From Lates calcarifer (taxonomy: Eukaryota; Chordata; Actinopteri; Centropomidae), in contig NC_066849.1 in NCBI RefSeq assembly GCF_001640805.2, positions 21,701,336 to 21,765,335 of the forward strand: 64,000 bases of DNA, read 5' to 3'. Shown here in pieces: positions 46,201 through 60,500 of this stretch. The notes under the pieces are model-generated. The model was not told where the DNA came from and did not search any database. It saw nothing but the letters and a program-made list of their open reading frames with translations. Within the stretch, counting starts at the first letter, position 1; each line of letters opens with the position of its first letter. Position numbers and translations under genes: made by a program.

Positions 46201-49200
46201 CGACCATGCCTGTGTGTGCGCGAGTGTGTGTTGAGAAAAGAGCTATCAGACAGGAGCCGAGACCCTCCACCCCCGCCATCACCTCCACAGGCTTTTTCCT
46301 GCCTGTAGGGTGATTCCTGCCCCTGTGCTCCCTCTACTTCCTTCACACACATATCAGCCTCCAGCAGCAGTGCCTCTTCCTGAACCTGGCTCAAGTTTTG
46401 TGGACACTGTGGACAAGCAACAACAGCTCATCCATCTCTCGCTCTCGCTCTCTCTCCCTGTCTCTCTTGCTTACTCTCCTTTCTTAAACTCTCACTTAAA
46501 GTGTTCCCCGGTTAACTCTGTCATTGTAACTTATCTTCTCACATTATTTACAGGTAACACATCGTTGAATCATACTTCTGGGGCCTCTGTGTATAGTCTC
46601 AACGGACATTTACACTAAATACTCATGTTCATGCATTTTTCTGCCTTTCAGCACAGCACTCCAAGGGTGTTATTCAACTTCCTTACAAACGCCTATAATA
46701 TTCCAGAGACATGTTGGCTGGATTCAGTGCCACTCCCTTTCCTTGATACCCATGTTCCGATGGGACAGATATTCTATTTCTGTAATTAGGATTTTTTGGT
46801 CCCAACTTGCAAGATAATGGTGGTGAAAAAAACAGCCCCTCCATATTTAGCTTCAGACAGCGGCTAACAAAATAAAGTCAGGAATAAAGCTATGTTTGTG
46901 CGATTGTTGTGCCAATATTTCCTTTCATTCATTGGACAGTTCGGTATAATTTGTGTTTTCATTCTGATAATATAGGAACAGTTTTAGTACTATAACATGA
47001 ACTGCACCCAAAACTGTCCAAACCAGAGACAGATGGACTGAAATGTTGGATATTATAAAACCTTACTCTTGTGGGAACTGTATTTGATATACACAGCAAA
47101 CGGAAAGGTTCAGGCTGTGAGGTTTATATGACATTCACCTTTAGAAACAAGACAACAATTGCAAAACCATTTCTCCAGCTCTGGAAAATATTATCCCAGT
47201 CTCATTTTTCTTATCTCGTCATGCCTGCTGACTCTCTGAAATCATGTTATTTTACATGATCCTGTACTGGGGGGAAACTTAGTACTTTTTTCATGTTAAA
47301 CCTTCACTAGAGGTCGACTACATGCTGTTATGATTAGGGCTTCCTTAGTCTGATCAGGCTTTCCATAACACCATTAATGAGATGTGTGTCTGTGCGTACT
47401 GTAGGTCTACCTGTATGAGGTCAGCAAGGGTTATAACATCAACATCCATCAACATCCTGACAACATAGAGGGTTTGTTTGGTGTCAGACTGGAGGGTCAC
47501 CATGGTTCGCATCTGGTGATGGGCCCAGATCCCTGAATCCTCATTCCCAGTGCCCCAGCCTCACCTCAGGAGGCAGATTAGGAGACCAGGGCTGGTGGTG
47601 GGTCACTCTGCCTCAGGTCTGGCCCATATTTTCTTTCCAGTGTGGGACTGATGAAATGAATAGGGACTGAACAGACAGGAAGAGAAGTTAGGAACAAGTT
47701 GCTTCATCCTAGTAACATTTGTGTGAGTTAATACATGTGTCATAGTCGTGTCATGTGTGCATAGTATACAAAAGTGTTCTCAGTAAATCAGTAAAGGGAC
47801 AGCAAACAGACACAGAGCTACTGTATATGTAAGAAATGTGAGTTTATAGGTATACAGTCACTATTGGATGATGTAGTGATAAATCACTGTCACTTGCTAA
47901 AACATTATGTTATCTGTTGGTATTATGGTTTAAAGTGTAGTCATTGCATTTATGCAGTTATTGGTATAGGCTTGTTCCTGTATGGAAATCAACCAGAAAC
48001 AGATAAGTACAGACACAAGTTGCTGTACTCTTTGAAACAGAGTCCTTGATTTGAGCCTGAAAAATTAGCACTTTGTAGTTGTTTAGACCTTAAAACAGCA
48101 GTACTCACACATTTTAGTCTCATTAGCCTTAAACGGCAGTAACTGTTTTTGCATGTTCTCCAGGCCAAAGTTCAAAACTTTAGGGCTTAAATTTGTCACT
48201 CAACATGCTGTGAAGTAAACACATAAATGTCACAAAATGATAAACTAGCATTTTGAGCACCAGCAGTATTTTTGTCAGGACAGGTAGGTAAACTTTAGTC
48301 ATTTTTCTCAGCCTCATTACTCATTCCTATGGTGGATATGGCACTGACTGCAGTCAGTGCTCAGTGGTTTTGTATGTGAGAGAAGAAACTTTATGAAACA
48401 CATCAAGCTTATTTTCTCCAGCTAATAAAACATGTAGCTCTAAAGAATGTGTTAAAACATAACATTAAAACCGGTAAAGGTATGTGGTCCCTCTGCCAAG
48501 TTAGATTAGAAATTGACACTAAAGGATATTTTACACATTAACTCCTGCTGTATGTGAAAGCAGTTGTATACTAACCCGGACACCACAGATTGGTTTGAGA
48601 AAAAGTCAAAGCCCCAACACCGGTAACATTTCTGTCACAGTATAACTTAGGCAACAACAGATTTTAAACAGGATGAAGTAGACACACTGATTTAACAGAC
48701 AGCTGTGTTGTGGGCTATACTGGCATCGGTGTTTTCCCTTCAACAGTGTAGTCATTTGCTGTTGCAGTTTTGTCAATCTGTCTGTCATTTTGAGCTGCTT
48801 CAACCTAGAAACTTAAGTTCCCCTGAGTGAATGTAAAACAAGCTAAGTTAAATAGTAAACAAGTTCAATTTTTTGCATTGTTTTTATTATTATGAGACAA
48901 TTTTAACTCGCAAACAATCTATGCTGGGGAATCTGCTCCTGTGTAATGCATTACAGTGCATCCATGATGAAAATGAAGAGCATCTTTTCCCTATGCCTGC
49001 CTTGAGTGACTAATTAGACTGTCACTCATACTTGGCTCATACTTGTCCTGTAAGCTACATGAGCTGAGATGAACATTTCTCAAAGAGCTAGAAGCAGTTG
49101 TCAGTTTAAATTTTCTTTCTTTCACAGATTCTTGCCGTCAGTTTCATTTTCTTGAGTGGTTAAGGCTATCAAGAGTAAACCCAAAATATTTGCTTGGTTA

Positions 49201-49714
49201 TACCATCCTTGCCAACTGGTAGTATGTCTGTGTTATGCCTCGAAATTAACGAGTAAATGGTAATATCTGCAAGTCTTGAATCACCATGTTGTAATGGGGA
49301 TATGAGATTGCTGGTGGAGCCTGAGGAAATGGTGGAAGGGTGGAAGGGAAGTTCTCCTTCCATGGGGAACTTGAAACCCAGATCATGTCGATTTGAAACC
49401 TGTCAGTAATTCACTTTGTGTCACCCTCCCAAAACTCAGCTTTTTGGGTGGGTAGTGTGTGTGTACATGTGTGGCAAAGGGATGAGGGCTTATGAGTCTG
49501 TATACATATCAGCACACAGTCCACAGCTCCTGTGTGTCTTGTCAGCTGTACACATCCTGCTCACCCGGTGGCCATGCTGACTTTGTGTATTCTCATCCTC
49601 TGTCAAATCATTTCCCATCATTTCATGTGTCAATCCATCTGTTGGAGGCATTTTCCCCTTAAGGTTACTTAAATGGCAGCTCTTCTTGTGAGAAAGTACA
49701 CAGTGGAAAGTGGC

Positions 49715-49775
49715 AGGAAATATGGGAGAGAAAAGGAAGTGACATGCGACAAAGGTTGGAAACCAGCATCACATT
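49715..49775 (-). mobile_element. Degenerate SINE-like fragment
   Basis: AGTGACATGCGACAAAGGTT followed by GGAAACCAGCATC resembles the 62835-62955 SINE-like copy. Weak, short match. Confidence 0.3.
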
Positions 49776-50059
49776 TGTTGAAGTCTGAATACATTCCTAT
49801 CTTCATGTCCTTTGGCCAAGGAGGTGGTTCAGTGTCCTAAATCATTCATTTAGTCCTCTGTCTCCCAAGTGTGGTTGGATGAAAATATTAAATCTGGTTG
49901 GAGTCAGTCTTGGTCGTCCTGCATCCTGATAGTTTTACGTTAGTGGTCCTGATCTGATACTGTTAGTAAATACCTAATAGGCCTTGATGAAACAGATTCA
50001 AAAATCAGCAAAGCTTAGTATCTAAACCAGACCAAGAGCCTACAACCATGCAAAAGGTT

Positions 50060-50250
50060 CTGCGGGGCTATGCTACTGCTTTGAGGTAAATGCTAACATA
50101 AGCATGCTAACATACTAACAATAACATTATTAACATGCTGATAGTTAATAGGTGTAATGTTTACCACGTTCACCATCTTAGTTTAGGCTGTTAGCGTGCT
50201 AACATTAGCACTAAACACAAAGTACAGCTTTGTCAAGGCCTTAGGAACAG
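50060..50250. repeat. Dispersed fish repeat (GCTAACAT-rich)
   Basis: Repeated GCTAACAT and CTAACA motifs, followed by TTAGCACTAAACACAAAGTA. I recall this phrase as frequent in fish genomes. No coding capacity. Confidence 0.45.
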
Positions 50251-52165
50251 CACTGGGCTTTGCAACAATACATAATTGCCACAGTCAGTCACTCAACCAC
50301 CTTAAAATCATACAAGAGAGATAATAGCTACATCAGTAAATTGTTGTTATCATAAGCCATTTCTGTACACATGGTGTCAGCAGGAATAAATGGGATGTTG
50401 TTTTGGAACATGGTAACCAGTTGTGATAGTCTCAACAGACAAACTTTTAATAGCTAAAGGATTCTAGAGTACAATATAATGTGCATTCACCAGTCTTTGA
50501 AGGAGTTGGCGAGGGCACATGGGAACGTGGATATTTGTAGAATGGGAAGCTCTCTCAGTTTATTATTTTAAAACCTGAAGGCCAGACACCACTCAACTCT
50601 GCTGGAACAGGATTAGTCAACTGCCTTAGTTCACTGAACTGAGTGGGAAATGTAGCTAAGGTAGACCTGTCAGTTTGTCGTCATGTAGTGTTGAAAGTCT
50701 CCATGCTTTAAAAAAACACGATTGGCAGATAGGTCAGTGAGAGTGTAAACACATTCAGAGGTAGTGCTGGAGAGTTATCGGGGTTTTGTAGCTTGTTATC
50801 TTTGGGGAAATCCGACTTTGTAAGATCTTTAGGTCTTTAAATTTGACTAATAACACACACTCACATGCTCTATCTCTAAATCTGTCTTTGCATCTTTCAT
50901 CATTTCATTCATTCCATTTCTTAAAACACTTTTCTCTCACACACTCAAACACTCATGTAATCATGCACACATGGTTCGAGTCTCTCCAGGTCTACATGAT
51001 CCTTGAAAAGGGTTCCTTTATCAAGCAACAGGGGGTAAGTTGCAATGGAGGTCAGGGGTTTGTAACTGCAAGTTGGGGAAGGATTTGGGGGGTTAGGGGG
51101 GTGATGTAGTGGGTCTGAGAGGTGTGAGTGACACCCTTGCTGTGGCTCCCAGGGCCCAGCAGGATCAGTGCGTGTGGAGCCAGGCCAGCTTGCTACACAA
51201 TGAGGGGAAATGGGAATTTAATACAAACTTTCTCACAAAGTCCCAGAGACCTCCCGCCTCTGTTGCCGGTCTCACTTCCAGACACCCCCAACCTCGCCAT
51301 CACCACCTCCTCCACTACAATCACAACAAAATGTCAGAAACCACTAAAACATGCCTGGGAGCATGCTGCTATAAATTATACTACTTAACACAGTTTAGGT
51401 AGCCGTTCCCCGCAATCTTTCAGCTGACCACAATGACTTCTCTGAATGGGGTTTGTGAGAAAATACGTTTTAGAGGTTCAATGCAAACTGTTACAGCAGA
51501 CACAGAAAAGGGGATAGAGATGAGGAATTTGATTTTCTAATAAGGTCACAAAGATGAATGGAAAACCTGACTATATATTGATTGTTATTGCTGTGCAAAA
51601 ATACCCTACACAAGTAGCTGGTGACAATCCACTGTCACCAAGAACACCAAGATTTAAGGTTGCATTAATTCTGCCTTTATATTAAGTCATGCTTTTATTT
51701 CCACCAGTTCACTTCAATAAAAAGAAACATACTGCTCTTTAGATTCAGAGGCAATCACAAGTGAATCCAATACAAAAGACACATACACCTCTGAAATCAC
51801 AACAATTATGCTCTTTTGCCTCAAGCTTAAGAAACAAACAAACAAACAAACACTGCTCTTTCTTCCTTTCTTCCTTGTTCAGCCCACTGCTGCACACTAC
51901 AGTTCATAAAGACCTTTCATTGTTTGTCGCACTGTTATCTGGGGAAGCAATATTGGCCAACTTGGGCAGGAGACAAACCGAGCCATTTCTTCATCTGATA
52001 ATATCACAAAGCGAGCGACCGTCACCTCAACAACAAAAAAAAAAAAAAGTTCATAGTAATTACTATGAGACTACAAAGACTTTTGGATACAATGGTTGAT
52101 GTCTGAGGAGCACAGAGTGTCCTCCGCCCTTAATGCTCACCCCACCAGAATAATTTCCTTCACAA

Positions 52166-52167
<2 letters not shown>

Positions 52168-52197
<30 letters not shown>
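52168..52197. repeat. (AC)15 microsatellite
   Basis: Uninterrupted AC array in the intergenic region upstream of tie1. Confidence 0.95.
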
Positions 52198-52198
<1 letters not shown>

Positions 52199-54340
52199 AC
52201 AGTATTGTACCTACACACGGAGCCTACAGTCTGCAGTTACGGTATACATGCATGTACAGTGTGTTACTTTCTCTCTTACGCACAGTTAAATATGCACACA
52301 CATGGTTATGCACACATGCACACGCACACACCCACAAAAGCACTCATCTCTGGTCTCTGGCTCCTAACAGCCTTAATGTAGCCAGAGAGAGAAACTGTGT
52401 TGATCCAGCCTTTGGTCTTTTCCCTTTTGGCTTCCTATTGAGGCTCCACCAAGCTTTACACAACACATTACTATCTTTGCACTTCTTCCTTTGCTCTTCT
52501 CATTTGTTTGTGAAAAAACAATCTGCAAAATTCTGCAAAATCTGCAACAATTATAAGAAAATTTCTTCTGTTAGAATACTGTGTAACTAGTGTGACAGCA
52601 GCACAGACAGTTCAGCTTGTTGCATATTGTTATATTGTACAAATTGGGTTATTGTGTACATAGGCATGTACTGCAGCCAGAAATAAGTAGCTAGTTGTCT
52701 GCTCATGTGACAGTCCAGTATCATTGTACTCGCCGGTGAGTCCATGCCCTTTTGTTGGGTGTTTTTGAAGCGTTTGCAGAGCTAATAAGAGGGTCTTTCT
52801 AAAGAAGTTGTTCTGGCCTCTGAGCTCCATGGGACACACTAACAGGTCAAAGGGATCATACAGATCTGAGCCAAACATGGGCGCCAAGACCTTTTGTTTG
52901 CCAAGAGTCAAAATGGAAACACTGATTTGTAGACAAAACAATTCCAACCTGGGTGTACCCATTTCAATTTTGGTTTAATTTCTTTTCTCTGTCTCTCTTT
53001 TCCTTTTTTTTTTTTTTTTTTACCTCAGCTAATTGAACGAGCAGGATTATGACGTATGACATGTTTTATGGTTTTCAGTGACTCGTGATTTATTCACTGA
53101 ATCATTCACCTGAGAGGATATGACAATTTTTATTTATTTAAATTGGACCTCAGGGTATCAACAATTTGAGAAGACATTTTATTTATTATTCTATTCTTTT
53201 TTGAGAATCCAGAATATAACTGAATATTCCTTTCAGGCTAAAGAAAACCATGTGCCCTCCTGCGATTGAAAACAGGAAATCTCAAACAATAAGAAGTTGA
53301 GTCAACTTCAAGTCGATTGTCTGGAGGAGCAAGGAAATGTAAGGAAAACATCAAATCAGCCCGACAGTCTCTGCAAAGGCGCGTGTAGTTGTTCCAACTT
53401 GATGTTATAAAGTGAGACAGTGCAGCACTTTTTGAGGACTGGGGCAGAAATGATAGAACAGACACAACAAGCATATTGTTCATCATTTCCTCAGGCTGAC
53501 TGATTATAACAGTGAGGGAGGGGGGAGGCCGACCATAAAAGCTGCAGGGATTGTAACCAACTCATTGAAGTGAGGGAGGAAAGCTGTTGCATTTGGCAAA
53601 ACATGATACCAGCTGTTGCTGCATTTGGCATTCTATAGCATCTCTACAAAGAAAATCAAGGGCAGCAAGCAAATGTTAGGCTTTGGGAGACATACGGAGC
53701 ATGTAGAGTGTAGAGCCCAGCCACAGAAATGCAATGTTAAGTACTGGGGCTGAGTATACATTTATCAACATGCACAAGATCTATATAATGACATTCTTAA
53801 ATTTCCAACAATATATATTCTACTGTATATGTATCACTGCTGAATGTTTCCCCAGACAATAAGGGTGCAGTATGTTTTTTCAGCAAAGAACTAAAATGTT
53901 CCTGTGACAATTTTAAGAGCACTTAACAAATAGAACAAAACTATAAACATTATAGTTACTATTAACCCATAGTTAAAATAAAGTAACACCAGACTAGAAT
54001 TTCACAACAGTAACAGCAAAGGCTCGTAAAATAGTACAGAATCGATTGTACGTAAAGGCAATCAGAGTGATCGGCGTTGTCTTGGAACAAAGTGGACAAA
54101 GTTTAAACTCATAAATACATTAATCGGATCGGGGAGGTCTGGAGCGCCAGCAGTCCTCCGCTGTCTGGTGACGCTCTTCCTTCCTTTCCCACCCAGAGAA
54201 AGCAGAGTTTTACCACAAGTCTAACTCCGTGCTAAGTGTTAGGGACAGTGGAACCATTTCTTAAAGCGACGCGTGACCGTTGTTGTCGTTACCTAAGAGA
54301 TTTTACACCTGAACCGGGGCTTTGGATTATTCGCCGAGTT

Positions 54341-54370
54341 ATGCGTAAAAAAGCGCACCGCTCGTCGTGA
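54341..54370 (+). promoter_or_regulatory. tie1: Possible 9-codon upstream ORF in the tie1 leader
   Basis: ATG at 54341 opens nine codons (MRKKAHRSS) before TGA at 54368-54370. It matters only if transcription starts upstream of it. Confidence 0.3.
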
Positions 54371-54389
54371 CGCAGCGTCACCGTTTTGG

Positions 54390-54395
54390 ATGTAG
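54390..54395 (+). promoter_or_regulatory. tie1: Start-stop element (ATGTAG) in the tie1 leader
   Basis: An ATG immediately followed by TAG, 74 nt before the main tie1 ATG. Minimal start-stop uORFs can reduce downstream initiation. Context TTGGATGT has a G at -3. Confidence 0.3.
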
Positions 54396-54468
54396 AGCTT
54401 TCCTTGTAAATCCGAACTGGCAGTTGATTTAGTAACACAACTTCTTCCCAGTGAGGATTATATATATC

Positions 54469-54514
54469 ATGAGGATTTTGTGGCTGTTTGTCTTGTGCTT
54501 CATTCATTTCTCAG
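54469..54514 (+). CDS. tie1: tie1 exon 1 (signal peptide, residues 1-16)
   Basis: Encodes the hydrophobic leader [16 protein letters not shown] and ends one base into a codon before donor GTAAGA. The first intron is 1.2 kb. Confidence 0.88.
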
Positions 54515-57500
54515 GTAAGAGAGAACTTCATCTGAAAGCTGTTGAAAAGAATTTAAACGGAGCAAAAATAATTGTAATCGACATCCATTTTCGAGAAATG
54601 TGATGGATATTAAGAAAGAACAGTTTTTCACCCAGTCTACACTATTCCATTAATATATCTTTACTAATAATAAGGACCAATATTTTTTTAAGGGTGTGTT
54701 GTTGTTAAAGTTAAGTTATTAGGATCCTCATATTGTAGAGGAATCTCTGAACCCTTAGGGAAAAAAAGGAGCTCATCCATGTTTCCTGCCATTGTTCTGT
54801 GGATCTGGGGGCTTACATACCAGGGAGAGGGAATGCTGGACAAACTGACATTATTGAGTTTGGCACTTTTATTCAAATAGCTACATTCCTAGAGGCTCTT
54901 TTTGTTTTTGAACAGAAATTATGAAGAAGGAGTGGCTGATAATGTCTAGTCTATCACTTTCTCAGGTGTCAGTGTATAAGATGCTGTGAATCAAAGAGTC
55001 ACTTCTTACTTTATGGGATCACAGACATACTATAACCTGTGGCAAAAATAAATACTTGTTGGTTACTAAGGATTTTTCAGCTGTTGTTTGGTACTGTACT
55101 TTATGTGTTGGGATGGCCCACAGCACATTTGTGTGTTAACTGTTTCAGGTTTCTGAAATGAGCCATTGTTTAAACCAGAAGAAAAACTTTTCACATATTT
55201 AGACTGGAACATGTGAGCTAAACTGCTGCTGTCCACTGTATGTGAGCCAAGGTTAATGTTAGAAACAGGATTAATTAAAATAATTAATCTATATTGTCAC
55301 AATAGATTAAGATTTACATTGCATATTCATATCATAATAAGAATATTTCTGTTGAAATCTACTGTATGAAGAGTGAACAATATATTAACACATCATAGAG
55401 ATACTGAGACAGATGTGACCATGATTGCAAACCAAGTGGATAATATACTCCCAGTTGCCATTTTACCAGGTACACCTATTTGATTGGTGCTGTTAAATTA
55501 TGTTGCATCACATCGAGAGGTGTTTTCTAATATTATGTCTAACCCATTTATATCAATAAAGGTAGAGTAAATAATAGAAACACCTTGATGCGGTGGATCC
55601 TACCTCAAGGTTGGTGAAGCCCCATTGGAGTTTGATAAACAAATCAAACCCATAATGACCCTAGCAACTCTGCCTCACATCAGAGAATAAGAGACTAATC
55701 ACCTGTCTTACAGATGCTGTGATCGACTTGACCATGATCTCCACAGTGGAGGTCAGCCACGCCAGTCACTTCACCATCACTTGTATCAATGGGGAGCGCA
55801 GCTTGGCCAATTGTGGGCTGGACATCAAGAGAGACAACAAAATTCTCATATTCCCTAAGAGGCCAAATTTTAAAGTGCATAAACCCAAGAACAAAGAGGT
55901 AATAGCCAGAGAGTTCCGTGACCTGGATCACATTGGTATCTTCTACTGTGAAGCCACTCAGGAAGCCAATCCCCCGCATGAGACGGTTACGATGATCAAC
56001 AATTGTGATGGCGGTGTGTTCAGACTTCAGTTTTTTGAGTTTTTACTTGCTATGACCAGCATCTAATTTATGACACAGTTACTTCTTCTCTATAGTTTTC
56101 TTATGTCATCTTTGGAAAATAACTGTGTGTTTCTCTGGGCCTTACAGCAAAGCTAATTCCAACCCACCTCACTCTGACTGCCAACAAAGGAGAAACTGTT
56201 CACCTCAGCATGGAGCTACTCAGCTCAGAAAAGAGAGATGTGACCTGGAAGTACAACGGTAAGCTAGCTTACACAACTCAAGGCAGGAGATTTAACAGTG
56301 AAGTGACGTCCACAAATAATGAACATACACTGGAAGTTTTTTAATGTAGGATATTGAGCAAATAAAGACAGAACACTGCTTTTTGACACATTGGAAACAA
56401 TGCCATCAATGTTCTTGTGTTGTAGGAAACTACTATTATATGACACACTGGAACGAAATGATTAATGGCACTGCTGTACTGGCAGTAGAGAATGCAGCTT
56501 TCGCCAATCAAGGCATCTACAGTGCCAGCTATGTGGGGGACAGTCCACTTAAGGGTGCCTGGATGAGGCTCATTGTCAGAGGTTTGTTGAGTCCTGACAC
56601 TCACTCAATTTGAAACAGATACACACATGCACACACATGGCCACTGACAGTCTCAGGGCCAGATTGAGCTATGGCTTTTATGACACTTTTTCAAGTCCAG
56701 ATGTAATGCATTCTGCCCCAGAAATATACAACTTTTGGATATGCATTTGAAGGGAGCTCACAAGATAAAAATAATAGTGCATAATGTTGTTTTTCACCGC
56801 ACAAATAGCACAGTAAGGAGCAAGGTTTTGGTGTGAAAAAGAAGTTTGAATTACCTTTATATTTTACATAAATTTAAACAACAGTAGAAATATTTTGACA
56901 TTTCCCCAAATGTCCTTTCAAAACTGAGCTTGTAGGTTGTTGTAGGTTACATCTGCACTCTTTGGTGGGACATTTACAGCACATTTGTTTCATTTCCTGT
57001 ATCTCAGTATTATAAAGAGAATATCAACACCATCTCCACCCTCCACCTGCTCTGCCTTGAGCTTTCTCTGTTCCTCTTACTCTCTTCACCAGATGCAGCA
57101 GTTCTTATGGGAATTTTACTATGATCCCATGTCTTTTTTGCCTTTCAAGTTTGTTTAATGAAATCTGTAATATAAAAATCTAAAATGTAATACAAATACA
57201 CAAATGGCAAAATACATCTAAATTGTATGGTATGTTTTCAAAGTTGTTACACTGTGTGTCTGGTTTACAGGCAGTTTCAGACAAACATATCCAAGAGTGC
57301 ATGGGATATGTAACTTACACTTTTTACATGTTAAGGAGAGAAAACTGTGTTTCTCTGCAGACTGTCCCAGTAAAAAGTGGGGTCCTTACTGTGATAAGGA
57401 CTGTCCGGAGTGTGTCAATGGTGGAGTGTGTCATGATGTGAACGGAGACTGTATCTGCCCTCCAGGATTCATGGGTACACGCTGTGAGACAGGTTTGTAT

Positions 57501-60500
57501 TGTACTCAATACAATTAATTAACAATTAATTCATATTTTTTAGACTAGACTTTATTGAAAAAAAGGGGAAAAAATGAATTAATTATTAATTAATTATTAT
57601 TTGTATGTGTGAATGAGAGAGTGGGTGAAACTGACAGACAGAGAGAGAATGAGAGATGATTTGTATTAAGTCAGATATTCTGAATAACCAGTGTCAGTAT
57701 TTGACTTGTAGATAAAATATTTCAGTTAAGACCAAAGTGTTGAACTGACCCACTGAGTTATTTTTTCCAAACTGGAATCAAGCAGCCATTAGAGGGACTG
57801 CTGTTTTAGACACTGTAGAATTAGCTTCACTGCTCAAGCCATGGTGATAAATGATTGATACACAGGTGCCAATAAGATTCAGCAACCATAGACAGTTCTT
57901 GACACATCAAATGGCAATGTGAAATCCATGAACCTTGTCTCAGCACAGTATGCATATGTATATTTAGTATTAGGTTTGATGAGCCAAGTGCTCCTCATTC
58001 AAATTCATTCAGCATTCCTCCTCAGATTCTTCTGGGGTTTTCCTGTTTTTCAAGATCAGCAATTTCTAGATGAGAGATGAGGAGTCTACTCAAAACTGTG
58101 ATATCACAAAATACACACACTAAAGTAACTGGGTCAAAACTGACTCATCACTACTCACTACCAGTGGATAGAAAAACATTTGATAACCAAAATGAAATTA
58201 TCACAACTGTCACAAATATTTTACTAGTTGTGTGAAACTATGTGCTTATTACATTCAAACCTGCAAAGGTTGCACATACTGTAATTTTAACTCAGTTATA
58301 TGTTTAATGTGTATTTATATGTGAGATAGACCCCAGGATGAATAGTGAAGGCTTTACACTGATGCTAATGGGAACCTTAATACATAAATAAGGAGAGAAA
58401 GTAATAATGACTGTTGTAGTCAACAACAGTATATTTTTTTTGTTTGGGTAAATAACCCAATAAAATAACACTAATGTGATCGAAACCGTCCATCTTTTGT
58501 TTGGGGAACCAATGGTTTTCTACCTATGGGCACTTTGTAAATTTAACCCAGTATTGCATCAGTGATATAGTGAATTTGACCCAGTGATTTGTAGGTGTGG
58601 TCATCTAAACTATATATGAGGTACACTACATTTAAATGATTGTGCCTAAAATGAGTCTTAGACTTACACAGACTTTATTGATCCCTTTGGGATGACTTCC
58701 TCAGGGAAATTAAGTCAATTCTTGCTATGATGTGCCAGGTCTGGACAGATTCTTTAGACCTCCTCCTCCTTTATCATCCTATTGTCACTGAACACTGTAT
58801 ATTAGCAGCCAGATGTGCTTATTTTCCAAACTGTATGCAAATAATGTAATCAAATATAACAATGAAATCAAAATCTAAGGGATTACAGATTAGAGTTTTG
58901 ACTAGTTACATTGTCCTCTGTGGTGTTTTGCAAGGCAGATTGCAGCATGATAGAGCAAAACATGAGGAATTTAAATAAACACATTTGTGAATTTATCTTT
59001 CTTTGACGGCTTGCAGCCTGCAGAGAAGGAATGTTTGGTCGAAACTGCCAGGAGTCATGTGGCTCTGAGCTGAACTGCACAGGGCTTCGTTTCTGCCTAC
59101 CAGACCCTTACGGCTGCTCTTGTGCCAGCGGCTGGTTTGGCAGCCGTTGTGAGAAGGGTAAGCACTACATCAATCAAATTTGTCCCTGTATTTTTTAAAG
59201 TAGGATTATTTGCATATGGGTTTAATAACATGGTTTTACCCTTTTGTGTGGCATCATTTGCAGTATAGTTTTCTGTTTTCTCTTGTCAGCCTGCCATAAT
59301 GACATGTATGGACCGGACTGCAAGCTGAGCTGTAAATGCCAGAATGGAGGAGTTTGCAACCGTTTCAGTGGATGCCAGTGTCCCACAGGGTGGAGAGGAC
59401 AGAACTGCGAGAGGTCTGGTAGGTATCGTCTAAATCATATTAATCCCTCTTTTTTTCCATTTTGTCCTTTAGCTCTGCATGGAATGTAATTGATGGCAAT
59501 GATATAGATAGTCTTTCTCTTCATACTACACAGTACATTTCCTTTTCCAACCAGCTCCCCAAAAATTCCACCTCATTCTTTCTCATCACAACAGCGGACC
59601 TTTAACAGATGTTAACATGCACAAGTTACAAAAATTATGTTGATGATTAAACCAATATTTCACAAGACAAGCTAGCTTCATCTGAGTACCAGATAAAATC
59701 CTAGTGAAACCCTGATGAAGCCAGCTTGTCTGGTAATACGTCCTTGTGCCTGCACCTGAAACAGTAAAGAGCTGTGTATCCTGTTTCTTCAAATACGAGC
59801 TAAATATAAAACATAATCAGTGGGACATATAATTTTAAAACCTGACTATTTTTGGGTTGGGATTTTAATAAATGAGGTATGTAGCAGCTATGGATAATGA
59901 CAGATTTTGAAAAACACTGTTACATCATACATCCACCTTGTCTTTTCTTACCATCTTTTCCATCTCTCCTTCTTCAGACCGGGCTCCTGAAATCTTGGAC
60001 CTGGATAGTAATCTGGAGTGGAATCTCAACTCCAGCCCCAAGATCTTTTGCTCAGCCACAGGGAACCCCCTGCCCAGCCACAACAGCATTGAGCTTCGAA
60101 AGTTGGACAGCACTGTGCTCAAGGTAGGAGGACCAGCAGTTGTTTACAACACTCCTGCCAAGATACTGTAACTTACAGTAAGCCTGAATAAAAATAAACA
60201 AAATTGACAGGGTGGATAAAACTTATGATGAGTTTGTCATGCAGACATAAAACAGAAAGGCCACACAGTAAGAGGGCTATCTGGTACATGAGACTTTTTC
60301 CATTTTGGGAAATACACTATTTTATCTAATACATGTAATATTACTTTAATAAAATATCTACATGTTAACTCTAAAGCAGGAGCAGGGAGATGGTTAGTTT
60401 AGCTTAGAATAAAGACTGGAAGCAGCAAGCCTGGTGTAAAGTTTATCAACACATACCTCTTTAAGCCATAGAAACAGAAATATAAAAATGACAGTTGTGG

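Larger units (their letters stand above)
36046..54119. other. 18-kb intergenic region between C1orf210 homologue and tie1
   Basis: No convincing coding exon on either strand. It contains dispersed repeats (37197-37687, 42780-43250, 50060-50250), microsatellites, a SINE-like fragment near 49715-49775 and a widely spaced inverted repeat at 43641-43705. FOX:ETS-like motifs occur near 36922, 36940 and 53268. As the shared upstream region of two divergent genes it is where regulatory elements of both would be expected. Confidence 0.6.
54120..54468 (+). promoter_or_regulatory. tie1: Probable tie1 promoter and 5' UTR
   Basis: Local CpG density rises sharply here relative to the AT-rich flanks. Several GGAA-core (ETS-type) motifs occur on the minus strand in CTTCCTTCCTTTCCC at about 54177-54191. 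No TATA box is evident at a fitting distance. ETS factors are established regulators of endothelial genes, and use here is inferred. The transcription start is unknown. Confidence 0.5.

Noticed and set aside
46008..46394. 128-codon minus-strand open frame with an overlapping plus-strand frame
   Set aside because: No splice context, no recognisable domain, low-complexity composition, and open on both strands in a GC-richer patch. It looks like chance.
52096..52590. 164-codon plus-strand open frame
   Set aside because: It runs through a CA microsatellite that translates as Thr-His repeats. No family resemblance.
55719..56066. Reading frame of tie1 exon 2 continuing past 56013
   Set aside because: The extension is intronic. 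Donor GTGTGT at 56014 and the in-phase acceptor at 56147 continue the known TIE1 sequence.
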